NCBI RefSeq assembly: GCF_000948415.1
Contig: NZ_JYII01000019.1
Location: forward strand, 62,001-126,000
Direction of reading: 5' to 3'
DNA length: 64,000 bases
DNA from: Thalassospira sp. HJ
GTDB taxonomy: Bacteria; Pseudomonadota; Alphaproteobacteria; Rhodospirillales; Thalassospiraceae
A model generated the notes under the pieces. The model saw only the letters and a program-made list of their open reading frames with translations, made no database searches and had not been told where the DNA came from. The position numbers and the translations under genes are program-made. Below are positions 18,097 to 26,937 of this stretch, in pieces (the stretch's first letter is position 1; every line of letters begins with the position of its first letter).

Positions 18097-19686
18097 ATGA
18101 GTCCCACTTATCCTTGCTTTGTCGGCGTGGATGTCGGCACCGGAAGCGCGCGCGCAGGCGTGTTTGATGCCACTGGCAAACTGCTTGGCAGTGCCGCGCA
18201 CGCGATTGCAATGAACCGCCCGAAACCCGATTTCGTCGAGCAGGATTCTGAAAATATCTGGCAATCGGTCTGCCAGTCGGTGCGTGATGCCATGGCCAAA
18301 TCCGGGGTCCCGGCCGAAAAGATCGCCGCCATCGGGTTTGATGCCACATGCTCGCTCGTCATCCGTGATCAGGATAACAAGCCGCTGGGTGTTACGCCGA
18401 ACGGGGCGGATAATTGGGATGTGATTGTCTGGATGGATCACCGTGCCGTGCGCGAGGCCGAAGAATGCACGGCCACGGGGGCGAAGGTTCTGGAATATAT
18501 CGGCGGTACCATGTCGCCGGAGATGGAAATCCCCAAACTGATGTGGCTGAAACGCCATCATAATGCCGCCTGGCAGAAAATGGGGGCGGCTTACGATCTG
18601 GCGGATTTCCTGTCCTTCCGCGCGACCGGCAGCAATGCGCGCTCCTGCTGCACGGTGACATGCAAATGGACCTACCTTGCCCATCAGGATGAACCGTGGG
18701 ATCGCGATTTCCTGAAATCCATCGAGATGGAAGACCTCAATGACAAGATCAACATGCATGACAGTGCGCTTGCGGTTGGCGATCTGATCGGGAAACTTTC
18801 CGAACAGGGCGCAGCTGATCTTGGCCTGACGACCGATTGTGTTGTCGGTGCTGGCCTGATTGATGCCCATGCCGGTGCACTGGGCACCCTTGGTGAATAT
18901 CTTGATGGCAACCTTGATCAACATTTTGCGATGATCGCGGGCACCTCGACCTGTCATATGGCGCTGTCAAGCGAGCCACGCTTCATCAAAGGTGTCTGGG
19001 GCCCCTATTTCGGTGCGATCGCCCCGAACCTTTGGCTCAATGAAGGCGGGCAATCGGCGACCGGTGCGTTGCTTGATCATATCGTTGCCATGCATCCGTT
19101 TTCCCATGATATGGGGCGCGCAGCACACAAGCTTGCCGGCGAAAAGCTGATGCCAATGATGGCCGAGAAAACCGACCTTGCCCCGCGCCTGCATGTCCTG
19201 CCCGATTTCCACGGCAACCGGTCCCCGCTGGCCGATCCCGAGGCGCTTGGTGTGATTTCCGGTCTGACACTCGATCAAAGCGAGGAAAGCTTCCTTAAGC
19301 TTTATTGGGCGACGGCCTGCGCGATTGCCTATGGCACCCGCCACATCATCGATGCGATGAACGATACCGGTTACGACATCACCCACATCCATCTGAGTGG
19401 CGGCCACACTGCAAGCCAGGTTCTGGTCAAGCTTTATGCCGATGTCACCGGTTGCACGGTTGTGATGTCTGATTGCGAGGAGCCGGTTCTTCTGGGATCT
19501 GCCATGCTGGCGGCCGGTGCGCTGGATGCCGATGGCGGTCTTGCCAAGGCAGCCCGCAAGATGGCGGGCAAGGAAACAAATCATGCCCCCGATCCTGCCG
19601 CCAAGGCCGACCATGACCGCCGCTACGTCATTTTCCATCAGATGCATGCCCACCGTCAGACCCTTGATGGCATGAGCAAAAACTGA
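18097..19686 (+). CDS. FGGY-family carbohydrate kinase, ribulokinase-like
   Basis: 529 residues. Phosphorylates a sugar or polyol with ATP; closest in wording to the D-ribulokinase/YDR109C subgroup. N-terminal ATP-fold motif GVDVGTGSARAGVFD at about 10-24, substrate-region WMDHRAVREAEE near 110, C-terminal FGGY signature region GGHTASQVLVKLYADVTG near 435. Excellent ribosome site GGAGGAG about 8 bases upstream of ATG. Monocistronic, with a terminator after it. Its promoter region contains palindromic element copy A. Substrate is not certain; no pentose dehydrogenase or transporter sits next to it. Confidence 0.85.
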   Translation: MSPTYPCFVGVDVGTGSARAGVFDATGKLLGSAAHAIAMNRPKPDFVEQDSENIWQSVCQSVRDAMAKSGVPAEKIAAIGFDATCSLVIRDQDNKPLGVTPNGADNWDVIVWMDHRAVREAEECTATGAKVLEYIGGTMSPEMEIPKLMWLKRHHNAAWQKMGAAYDLADFLSFRATGSNARSCCTVTCKWTYLAHQDEPWDRDFLKSIEMEDLNDKINMHDSALAVGDLIGKLSEQGAADLGLTTDCVVGAGLIDAHAGALGTLGEYLDGNLDQHFAMIAGTSTCHMALSSEPRFIKGVWGPYFGAIAPNLWLNEGGQSATGALLDHIVAMHPFSHDMGRAAHKLAGEKLMPMMAEKTDLAPRLHVLPDFHGNRSPLADPEALGVISGLTLDQSEESFLKLYWATACAIAYGTRHIIDAMNDTGYDITHIHLSGGHTASQVLVKLYADVTGCTVVMSDCEEPVLLGSAMLAAGALDADGGLAKAARKMAGKETNHAPDPAAKADHDRRYVIFHQMHAHRQTLDGMSKN

Positions 19687-19740
19687 TTTTACCGTCCCCG
19701 GAATGCCATATCCGCAGGCCTTTGGCCTGTTTTGCGGGAC

Positions 19741-19786
19741 TTGACCTAACCAAAAGGCGCTTGACGTCACTTTTGGTTAAGGTCAA
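19741..19786. repeat. Long imperfect hairpin after the FGGY kinase
   Basis: TTGACCTAACCAAAAG pairs with CTTTTGGTTAAGGTCAA (one bulged base), loop about 14 bases. It lies 54 bases after the kinase stop and just before a second hairpin with T-run. Possibly a 3'-end stabiliser. Confidence 0.6.
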
Positions 19787-19790
19787 AACA

Positions 19791-19820
19791 AAAGGGCCGA
19801 TGCAAAAGCATCGGCCCTTT
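19791..19820 (+). terminator. Intrinsic terminator
   Basis: Perfect 13-bp stem AAAGGGCCGATGC / GCATCGGCCCTTT with an AAAA loop followed by CTTTC. Terminates the FGGY kinase transcript. Confidence 0.85.
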
Positions 19821-19914
19821 CTTTCGCACGCGCAACGGCGGGGTCGGGGGATCATGCGGATTAGGGCCTTCACCGAAGGCTCTAAATCTGCACCGTCACG
19901 GCGCGATGCTTTTT

Positions 19915-19944
19915 AAGGCCAGCCTTTTTAGAAAGGCTGGCCTT
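19915..19944. terminator. Hairpin next to the RND stop codon
   Basis: Perfect 13-bp stem AAGGCCAGCCTTT / AAAGGCTGGCCTT with a TTAG loop and AT-rich flanks on both sides. Probably ends the RND operon on the minus strand. Confidence 0.75.
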
Positions 19945-19949
19945 AAATT

Positions 19950-22900
19950 TTATTCAGCCGGATGTTCGTGGGCTGCCTGGACTTCACCGCGCTTGGTGCG
20001 GTTTTTCGCAAAGGTCCCGACAATCAGAACAAAGAACAGCGGCACGAAGAAGATCGCAAGCACCGTTGCGGCAATCATCCCGCCCATCACACCGGTACCC
20101 ACGGCCACACGGGCCCCGGCACCAGCACCGGTCGAGATCGCCAGCGGCACGACACCAAGGGTGAAGGCCATCGACGTCATGATGATCGGACGCAGACGCT
20201 GACGGGCTGCTTCGACGGTTGCTTCAAGAAGGCTCATGCCGTCGTCGTAAAGTTCGCGGGCGAACTCGACAATCAGGATGGCGTTCTTGGCGGACAAACC
20301 GATCGTGGTCAGGATGGCAACCTGGAAGTAGACGTCATCAGGCAGACCACGCAGCATCGCTGCGATCACCGCACCAAGGACACCCAGCGGCACAACCATC
20401 ATCACCGAAATCGGGATCGACCAGCTTTCATACAGGGCTGCAAGGCACAGGAAGACAACGATCATGGACAGGGCATACAATGCCGGTCCCTGCTCGCCCG
20501 CTTCGCGTTCCTCATAGGACAGACCCTGCCATTCCAGACCGATATCACCCGGAAGCTGTGCGACAAGTTCTTCCATCGCGGCCATGGCATCACCGGACGC
20601 AACACCCGGTGCCGCAGCACCCTGAATGTTGAGCGACGACAGACCATTGAAGCGTTCCAGACGCGGAGAACCATAGGTCCACTCACTCGTCGAGACAGCC
20701 GAAATCGGCACCATCTCGCCCGACTGGTTGCGGACATACCAGTAATCCATGTCCTCGGGCATCATGCGGTATTTGGCATCAGCCTGCATGTAGACCCGTT
20801 TGACGCGACCATTTTCGATGAAGTCGTTGACGTAGCTTGAACCCCAGGCCGCTGCCAGCGTCTGGTTGATATCGGCAAGGTCAACACCAAGGGCGCTGGC
20901 CTTTTCCTGATCAATGTTGATGTTGAACTGCGGCGTATCGTTCAAGCCATTCGGACGCACACCAACAAGACGCGGGTCCTGAGATGCCATGCCCAGAAGC
21001 TGGTTACGCGCTGCAATCAATGCATCGTGTCCAACGCTGCCACGGTCAACAAGCTGCAGGTCAAAACCGTTTGCCGTACCAAGTTCGACAATCGCCGGCG
21101 GCGCAAAGGCAAAGACCATGGCTTCGCGGATACCGGCAAACGCACCATAGGCACGACCAATCACCGCATCGACCGACTGATCCGGACGGGTACGTTCCGA
21201 CCAGTCCTTGAGGTTCACGAACGCAATACCCGCATTCTGGCCACTACCGGCAAAGGAGAAGCCGGCAACGGTGAACAGGCCATCGATATTCTCGGCCTCG
21301 TTCTCCATGAAGTGTTTTTCAAGCTTCTTGAGAACATCGACCGTACGTTCCTGCGACGCACCGGCAGGCAGCTGCACCATGGTGAACATGATGCCCTGGT
21401 CTTCTTCCGGCAGGAAGGAGCCCGGCAGACGGCCAAACAGCGCGATCAGTGCCGCAACAAGAATGCCGTAGACAAACAGGTAACGCCATTTGCGGTTCAC
21501 GACATGACCAACACTGCCCTGATAGAAGTTGTTGGTCTTATCAAAGCCGCGGTTAAACCAGCCAAACGGACCTTTCTTCTTGCTCGGATCCGTGTGACCG
21601 GGCTTGAGCATGGTCGCGCAAAGCGCTGGTGTCAGAACGATTGCCACAACAACCGACAGCACCATCGCCGACACGATCGTGATCGAGAACTGGCGATAAA
21701 TCGCCCCGGTCGATCCGGCAAAGAATGCCATCGGCACGAACACCGCCGACAGGACAAGCGCAATACCGATCAGTGCACCGGTGATCTGGCCCATGGATTT
21801 ACGGGTGGCTTCGCGCGGCGGCAGACCGTCTTCGTGCATCACACGTTCGACGTTTTCCACCACAACAATCGCGTCATCCACCAGAAGACCGATGGCCAGA
21901 ACCATGGCAAACATGGTCAGCGTGTTGATCGAATAGCCGAAGGCCGCAAGGATCCCGAACGTGCCCAGCAAAACAACCGGCACCGCAATCGTCGGGATAA
22001 GCGTCGCCCGCCAGTTCTGCAGGAACAGGAACATCACCAGGAAGACGAGAACAATCGCCTCGAACAGGGTGTGAACCACTTCCTCGATCGAAACTTCAAC
22101 GAACGGGGTCGTGTCATACGGATAGACGATCTCGATCCCTTGCGGGAAGAACGGCTGCAACTCGGCCAGACGTGACTTGATCGCCTCGGCTGTATCAAGC
22201 GCGTTGGCACCGGTTGCAAGGTTGATACCGATACCGGTTGCCGCCTGCGCGTTATAGCGCCCGACGATCTCATAGCTTTCGCCGCCGATTTCGATGCGGG
22301 CAACGTCGCCAAGACGCACCTGCGCCCCGTCGGTTTCAACTTTCAACAGAATGTTGGCGAACTCATCGACCGTCTGAAGCTTGCTTTGGGCGGTAATGGT
22401 TGCGTTGATCTGCTGACCGGCAATTGCCGGCGCACCACCAATCTGACCAGCCGTGACTTCGGTGTTCTGCGCCTCAATGGCGGCATTCACATCCATCACG
22501 GTCAGGTTATAGGACAGCATCTTGTTCGGATCGAGCCAGATGCGCATGGCATGCTGGGCACCAAACACCTGCACCGAACCAACACCGTTCACACGTGCAA
22601 TCGGATCTTCGACCGACGAGACAACAAAGTCCGAAAGGTCTTCGGCATTCATCGAACCATCGCCCGACACAAAGCCGACAACCATCAGGAACGAACCGCT
22701 GGACTTGCTGACATTCACACCCTGTTCCTGCACTTCGGCCGGAAGGGATGACATGGCAGCCTGCAGTTTGTTCTGCACCTGAACCTGGGCAATATCCGGA
22801 TCGGCTTCGGGCTCGAACGTCAGCGTAATCGACGCCTGACCATTGCCCGACGAGGTCGAAGACATGTAGCGCAGATAATCAAGACCGTTCATCTGCTGTT

Positions 22901-23096
22901 CGATCACCTGGGTGACCGTGTTTTCAACAGTTTGGGCCGAAGCACCAGGATAGGTTGCCTCAATTTCAACAGAAGGCGGCGCGATCGATGGATACTGTTC
23001 CACCGGCAACTGCCAAAGCGAAAGTCCCCCCGCCAGCATGATCACCAGGGCAACAACCCAGGCGAAGACGGGGCGATCAATAAAGAATTTTGCCAT
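19950..23096 (-). CDS. RND multidrug efflux permease (AcrB/MexB class)
   Basis: 1048 residues, the standard length for hydrophobe/amphiphile efflux-1 pumps. Opens [20 protein letters not shown]. Proton-relay Asp pair in [16 protein letters not shown] near residue 406 and the relay Lys in [13 protein letters not shown] near 940 are both present; two large periplasmic loops follow TM1 and TM7. Trimeric inner-membrane pump taking drugs or lipophilic compounds from periplasm and membrane. Transcribed just after the adaptor gene (11-base gap). No outer-membrane channel is in the operon, so it must use a TolC-type channel encoded elsewhere. Confidence 0.95.
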   Translation of the reverse strand: MAKFFIDRPVFAWVVALVIMLAGGLSLWQLPVEQYPSIAPPSVEIEATYPGASAQTVENTVTQVIEQQMNGLDYLRYMSSTSSGNGQASITLTFEPEADPDIAQVQVQNKLQAAMSSLPAEVQEQGVNVSKSSGSFLMVVGFVSGDGSMNAEDLSDFVVSSVEDPIARVNGVGSVQVFGAQHAMRIWLDPNKMLSYNLTVMDVNAAIEAQNTEVTAGQIGGAPAIAGQQINATITAQSKLQTVDEFANILLKVETDGAQVRLGDVARIEIGGESYEIVGRYNAQAATGIGINLATGANALDTAEAIKSRLAELQPFFPQGIEIVYPYDTTPFVEVSIEEVVHTLFEAIVLVFLVMFLFLQNWRATLIPTIAVPVVLLGTFGILAAFGYSINTLTMFAMVLAIGLLVDDAIVVVENVERVMHEDGLPPREATRKSMGQITGALIGIALVLSAVFVPMAFFAGSTGAIYRQFSITIVSAMVLSVVVAIVLTPALCATMLKPGHTDPSKKKGPFGWFNRGFDKTNNFYQGSVGHVVNRKWRYLFVYGILVAALIALFGRLPGSFLPEEDQGIMFTMVQLPAGASQERTVDVLKKLEKHFMENEAENIDGLFTVAGFSFAGSGQNAGIAFVNLKDWSERTRPDQSVDAVIGRAYGAFAGIREAMVFAFAPPAIVELGTANGFDLQLVDRGSVGHDALIAARNQLLGMASQDPRLVGVRPNGLNDTPQFNINIDQEKASALGVDLADINQTLAAAWGSSYVNDFIENGRVKRVYMQADAKYRMMPEDMDYWYVRNQSGEMVPISAVSTSEWTYGSPRLERFNGLSSLNIQGAAAPGVASGDAMAAMEELVAQLPGDIGLEWQGLSYEEREAGEQGPALYALSMIVVFLCLAALYESWSIPISVMMVVPLGVLGAVIAAMLRGLPDDVYFQVAILTTIGLSAKNAILIVEFARELYDDGMSLLEATVEAARQRLRPIIMTSMAFTLGVVPLAISTGAGAGARVAVGTGVMGGMIAATVLAIFFVPLFFVLIVGTFAKNRTKRGEVQAAHEHPAE

Positions 23097-23107
23097 TGAA
23101 TAAGTCC

Positions 23108-24274
23108 TTATTCGGCGGCTTTGGCGGTTTCAACAGGCTGCGGCGCGACCGGGGCGCCCGGGCCGATGCGCTGAACGCCATCGACAATCACCTGAACACC
23201 GTCTTCGAGACCATCCGTGACCAGCCAGTCCTGCCCCTGCGACTTTTCAATCGTCAGATCGCGCGACGCGACCTTGCCGTCTTCAACGACATAGGCATAG
23301 GCCGAACCATCCGGGCGACGCATGACCGCTTTCTGCGGCACAAGGAAGGCGTCCTCAAGATGGCCCTGACGGACCTGACCACGCACAAACATGCCCGGCA
23401 GAAGCGTGCCTTCCGGGTTCGGGAAGACCGCACGCAAACGGACCGTACCAGTGGTTTCATTCACCGTCACATCCGAGAACTGCAGCGTACCGGTATGCGG
23501 GTATTCCGCACCGGTGGCATCGATGATCAGGTTCACTTCGATCTGACCTTCGCTCACACCCTTGATGCGACCGTTCTGAATGGCCTGCTTGATTTTGAGC
23601 AAGCGGCCACCGGCCTGGGTGACGTCAACATAGATCGGGTCAAGCTGGGTAATGGTGGTCAGTTTTGCCGACTGGTTGGTCGTAACCAGCGCACCTTCGG
23701 AATAATCCGAAGAGCCGATCTGACCGGAAATCGGTGCCGTCACCGTGGTGTAGGCCAGATCAATGCGGGCCTGTTCCAGTTCCGCACGGGCAGCAGCAAC
23801 AGATGCCTTTGCCTGTGCTTCGGCGGCAACCGCATCATCATAGGTCTGCTGGCTAACAGCCTGCGACTTGATCAGCGGGTCATAGCGCGAACGGGTCTTG
23901 GTCGTCTGATCAAGGGTCGCACGCTGACGGGCAAGTTCGGCCTGCGCTGCGTCAACACGTGCGAGGTAAACTTCCTGATCAATCATGTAAAGCTGCTGAC
24001 CGGCTTCAACAAACGCACCCTCGGTGAAGTTGCGTTCCTTGATAATGCCATCGACCTGCGGACGGATGTCTGCCTGACGGAAGGCCACGGTGCGGCCCGG
24101 CATTTCTTCAACCAGGCCAACGGTCTGCGCTTCAAGCGTTACGGTGCCGACCGGCGTTGCCTGGGGCTGCTGCTGGGCACTGGCCTGCTGCTCGCCGCCG
24201 TTATTTTCCTCGCTGCAAGCTGCAACAAGAACGACAAGCGCTGCCATACCAGCGAATTTCAAACAAGATCGCAT
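23108..24274 (-). CDS. RND periplasmic adaptor (AcrA/MexA class lipoprotein)
   Basis: 388 residues from the ATG at 24274, which gives a lipoprotein signal with lipobox LVAAC (Cys20); the longer open frame upstream would lose this. Adaptor domains: beta-barrel/lipoyl halves ([31 protein letters not shown]), helical hairpin around residues 100-170 rich in Ala, Glu and Gln, then [18 protein letters not shown]. Bridges the pump to the outer-membrane channel. A TetR gene is divergent, and the palindrome at 24346-24362 lies between them. Confidence 0.93.
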   Translation of the reverse strand: MRSCLKFAGMAALVVLVAACSEENNGGEQQASAQQQPQATPVGTVTLEAQTVGLVEEMPGRTVAFRQADIRPQVDGIIKERNFTEGAFVEAGQQLYMIDQEVYLARVDAAQAELARQRATLDQTTKTRSRYDPLIKSQAVSQQTYDDAVAAEAQAKASVAAARAELEQARIDLAYTTVTAPISGQIGSSDYSEGALVTTNQSAKLTTITQLDPIYVDVTQAGGRLLKIKQAIQNGRIKGVSEGQIEVNLIIDATGAEYPHTGTLQFSDVTVNETTGTVRLRAVFPNPEGTLLPGMFVRGQVRQGHLEDAFLVPQKAVMRRPDGSAYAYVVEDGKVASRDLTIEKSQGQDWLVTDGLEDGVQVIVDGVQRIGPGAPVAPQPVETAKAAE

Positions 24275-24345
24275 GGACAAAATGCTTATTCCTTCTAAGT
24301 CCGTGCAAAGCAGTGTGGTGGGCGCTTTGCCATTGCTTTTATAAA

Positions 24346-24362
24346 TACTGTACGGTACAGTA
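24346..24362. promoter_or_regulatory. TetR operator between pump and regulator
   Basis: Perfect palindrome TACTGTAC-G-GTACAGTA, 17 bases, in the 138-base divergent region; 72 bases from the adaptor start and 51 from the regulator start. It resembles operators of AcrR-type repressors. Probably controls both directions. Confidence 0.85.
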
Positions 24363-24412
24363 CACTTTGTGCGCTGCACGATCAAGACCCAAAAACAGCA
24401 GAGCCAAGAAAG

Positions 24413-25081
24413 ATGAGTGAGACGCCCGAAAAGCTTGAAAAGCAACGTTCCCGTGGATCAGCACGCCGTCGGGCGATGATGGATGCTGCATGGGCGTTAC
24501 TGCTTGAACGTGGCTTTGCCGGCGTGACACTTAATGATGTTATTTCGCAATCGGGCGGGTCACGTACAACCCTTTACGAAGCATTCGGCGGAAAGGATGG
24601 CTTGCTTGCAGCGGTTATGACCGAGCAATGCAAGGAATTCTCCGCAGAGTTGCATATCTCACTGGAAACCGATCTCCCTCCCCGCGATGCCCTGACGGAC
24701 TTCGGCACGAAACTGGCGCAAAAGATTGTAACCGAGGAAGTCGCCCGCTTCACCCAGATTCTGTATTCCGAAGGCCAGCATTTCCTGCCTCTGATCGAGA
24801 AATTCTTCGAAGTCGGCCCCGACAGCACACGCAAACACCTTGCGGACTACCTTTCACGACAACAAAAACTCGGCCGGATCAAAGTCGAAGATCCCGACCA
24901 CGCGGCAGAAATGTTCGAATGCTTGATCATTGGCGACTGGCAATCGCGCATCATGAAACACAATCCCCGCCCACCAATGACCGATCAGCAGGTCCGTGAA
25001 CGCGTATCCCGCGCGGTTGATACATTCCTGTGCGGGATTGCGACACCCGAAACGCGCGAAACGTTTGGCTGCGGCAACTAA
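24413..25081 (+). CDS. TetR-family repressor of the RND operon
   Basis: 222 residues. N-terminal helix-turn-helix at about 20-65 (GFAGVTLNDVISQSGGSRTTLYEAF) and a ligand domain with the C-terminal pattern of the AefR/AcrR subgroup (FTQILYSEGQHFLPLIEKFFE). Divergent from the pump with an ideal operator between; expected to repress until a pump substrate binds. The gap after it (25082-25304) holds two short hairpins (25112-25127 and 25132-25151) and the leader of the next gene. Confidence 0.9.
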   Translation: MSETPEKLEKQRSRGSARRRAMMDAAWALLLERGFAGVTLNDVISQSGGSRTTLYEAFGGKDGLLAAVMTEQCKEFSAELHISLETDLPPRDALTDFGTKLAQKIVTEEVARFTQILYSEGQHFLPLIEKFFEVGPDSTRKHLADYLSRQQKLGRIKVEDPDHAAEMFECLIIGDWQSRIMKHNPRPPMTDQQVRERVSRAVDTFLCGIATPETRETFGCGN

Positions 25082-25304
25082 ACCCTCCCCCTTCTCTTAT
25101 GAAGAACGTCAAAGCGTTGTAACGCTTCCCTACTGACAGCGTCCTGTCAGTTACCATCACTGCGTGCATAGGTCTTGCCGCGGGTGATCTGCATCACATC
25201 TTGTTTACCTTGCCCTAACATTACCAAATTTGGGATAAACTCTGGGCTGCGTTACCCACAGAGGGAGCTCTGACCTCCCTCCCGGCAAGCAAAAGGACCC
25301 CGTC

Positions 25305-26468
25305 ATGCAGTTGCGAAAGGCACTTACCGGCTTTGGCGTTCTTGCAATTTCCATTGCAGGCCTGAGCGCGCGCGCCGATGCCATTTCCATCGAAGACGCC
25401 CGCACCGCCGTTGATGCGATCCTGATGCAATCGGGCATTTCCGCGACCGAGGTCGATGCCCGCACGGTTGAAGGTAACGCGGTCGAGCTGGTCTATGACG
25501 GTATTTCGCTTGATCTCACCGGCTATTCCAGCCCGCGCCAGCTGGTGATGGATGATGTTCTGGTCTCAGTCCGCGATACCGATACCGCCGATCATGTCGA
25601 CCTTGATGTCAAACTGCCCCAAACGGCAAAAATGCAGGCAGAGGCCACCAGCGATCAGCGCGACCTGACGCTGCGCAATGCCGGTGGCTATCTGCGCTGG
25701 GATACCGCGCGCAATGTGCCTGTGACCTTTGATGGCTTTGCCGATTTTCTGGTTGGTGATGAACCGGTTTCGCGCAAGCACTGGATGATGAATGGCCTGA
25801 TCATTCAATGGCTGCCGGAAATGGCACGCATTGCCTGGCAGGCCGCCGAATGGACCGGCCCGAACCGCGAAAAGCGCGGCTCGATCAAATCGGCCAACTT
25901 TACGCTCTATCCCGGCGAAGACGGCAACACCCATCTTGATTACGCCCATGACGGCTTGTGGCTGCCAAGCCTTCTGCAGCCGCGCACGGTGCGCGTCAAA
26001 ACCAGCAGTGCCGGCCTGCCATGGTCCGAAGCCCAGCCGATCATTGAAAAGGGTTTTCATGACATCCTGACCGGCACCGCCCCGCGCTTTGCCCGCCGCC
26101 AGATCGGCGATGCGCTTTGGAAAAAGGCCGCGCAAAACGGTGCCCCGGTCAAGGTTGATGAATTCTATGTCGAATCCCGCGGGCTTGAGGCCCTTGGTTC
26201 CGGCGAATTCATGGCCCAGGCCGCCGCACGTTACGGCTTTACCGGTGATTTTGATTTCCGTCTTCTGGGCCAGGACAAGCTTGTCGATCTGCTCGGCACC
26301 CCCGACAGCCCGACCCTGCTCGGTGCGCTTGTCCCCTTCGCCGTCAACGGCCTTGCCGCCGGTCGCCCCGGCCCGCAAGGCACCACCGAATATGACGGCC
26401 AACTGCTGCCCGATGGCCGCATTGTGGTGAATGGCCTGACGGTGTTTCGCACGGCTGATGGCAGCTAG
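25305..26468 (+). CDS. Uncharacterised periplasmic protein
   Basis: 387 residues with a signal peptide ending in SARADA. The rest is soluble with repeated beta-strand patterns (LVMDDVLVSVRDTD, SANFTLYPGEDGNTHLDYAHDGLWLP, DGQLLPDGRIVVNGLTVFR). The style resembles the DUF2125-type proteins of Alphaproteobacteria, which are of unknown function; I am not certain of that match. The start is the ATG at 25305 (AAAGGA upstream, about 9 bases). The following VOC gene begins three bases after its stop, so the two are an operon. Confidence 0.6.
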   Translation: MQLRKALTGFGVLAISIAGLSARADAISIEDARTAVDAILMQSGISATEVDARTVEGNAVELVYDGISLDLTGYSSPRQLVMDDVLVSVRDTDTADHVDLDVKLPQTAKMQAEATSDQRDLTLRNAGGYLRWDTARNVPVTFDGFADFLVGDEPVSRKHWMMNGLIIQWLPEMARIAWQAAEWTGPNREKRGSIKSANFTLYPGEDGNTHLDYAHDGLWLPSLLQPRTVRVKTSSAGLPWSEAQPIIEKGFHDILTGTAPRFARRQIGDALWKKAAQNGAPVKVDEFYVESRGLEALGSGEFMAQAAARYGFTGDFDFRLLGQDKLVDLLGTPDSPTLLGALVPFAVNGLAAGRPGPQGTTEYDGQLLPDGRIVVNGLTVFRTADGS

Positions 26469-26471
26469 GGA

Positions 26472-26858
26472 ATGGCCCCCGCTTCTCAATCCCCCAACCC
26501 AACGGGCCCGTGCAGCCGACTTGTCATGTATTGCCACGACATCGATGCCATGGTGGCGTTTTACAGCACCCATTTCGGCTATCAGGCCTTTACCCGGGAC
26601 GGTGATCGCATCGTCGAACTGCGCCGTGCTGATGGCGGCCTGATCCTGATGCTGCATCCGGCCGGCAAAGGCCAGAAAGCAGGGCAATCGTTGATCAAAC
26701 TGGTCTTTGACGTCGAGGATGTCGAAAGCACCCGAAACACCCTGATCAAAGCCGGGGTCGATGTCGGCCCCATCCATCAGGCCGACAACTACCAGTTCGC
26801 GAACCTCAAGGACCCGGCAAAGAATTCGGTTTCGATCTCCAGCCGGGCGTTTGCCTGA
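26472..26858 (+). CDS. Glyoxalase/VOC-superfamily protein
   Basis: 128 residues with the paired beta-alpha-beta-beta-beta modules of the vicinal oxygen chelate fold: RLVMYCHDIDAMVAFYSTHFGYQ in the first half and LVFDVEDVESTRNTLIKAGVDVG plus FANLKDPAKNSVSISSR in the second. Candidate metal ligands are His and Glu residues (Glu of IVELRRADGG). Could be a dioxygenase, glyoxalase I-like or antibiotic-binding protein; the sequence alone does not decide. Three bases after the upstream gene. Confidence 0.8.
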   Translation: MAPASQSPNPTGPCSRLVMYCHDIDAMVAFYSTHFGYQAFTRDGDRIVELRRADGGLILMLHPAGKGQKAGQSLIKLVFDVEDVESTRNTLIKAGVDVGPIHQADNYQFANLKDPAKNSVSISSRAFA

Positions 26859-26885
26859 TCAACGTCCGGCAAACAGTCATAAAAA

Positions 26886-26919
26886 AAACGGCCGCCCTCA
26901 GCATGAGAGGCGGCCGTTT
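26886..26919. terminator. Bidirectional terminator
   Basis: Perfect 11-bp stem AAACGGCCGCC / GGCGGCCGTTT with A-run on the left and T-run on the right, between the convergent VOC gene and the module 2 receptor gene. Confidence 0.85.
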
Positions 26920-26937
26920 CGTTAAGCAGTAAAGTCG

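Noticed and set aside
23090..24298. Plus-strand open frame of about 400 codons
   Set aside because: Antisense to the RND adaptor gene, with no ribosome site or recognisable domain.
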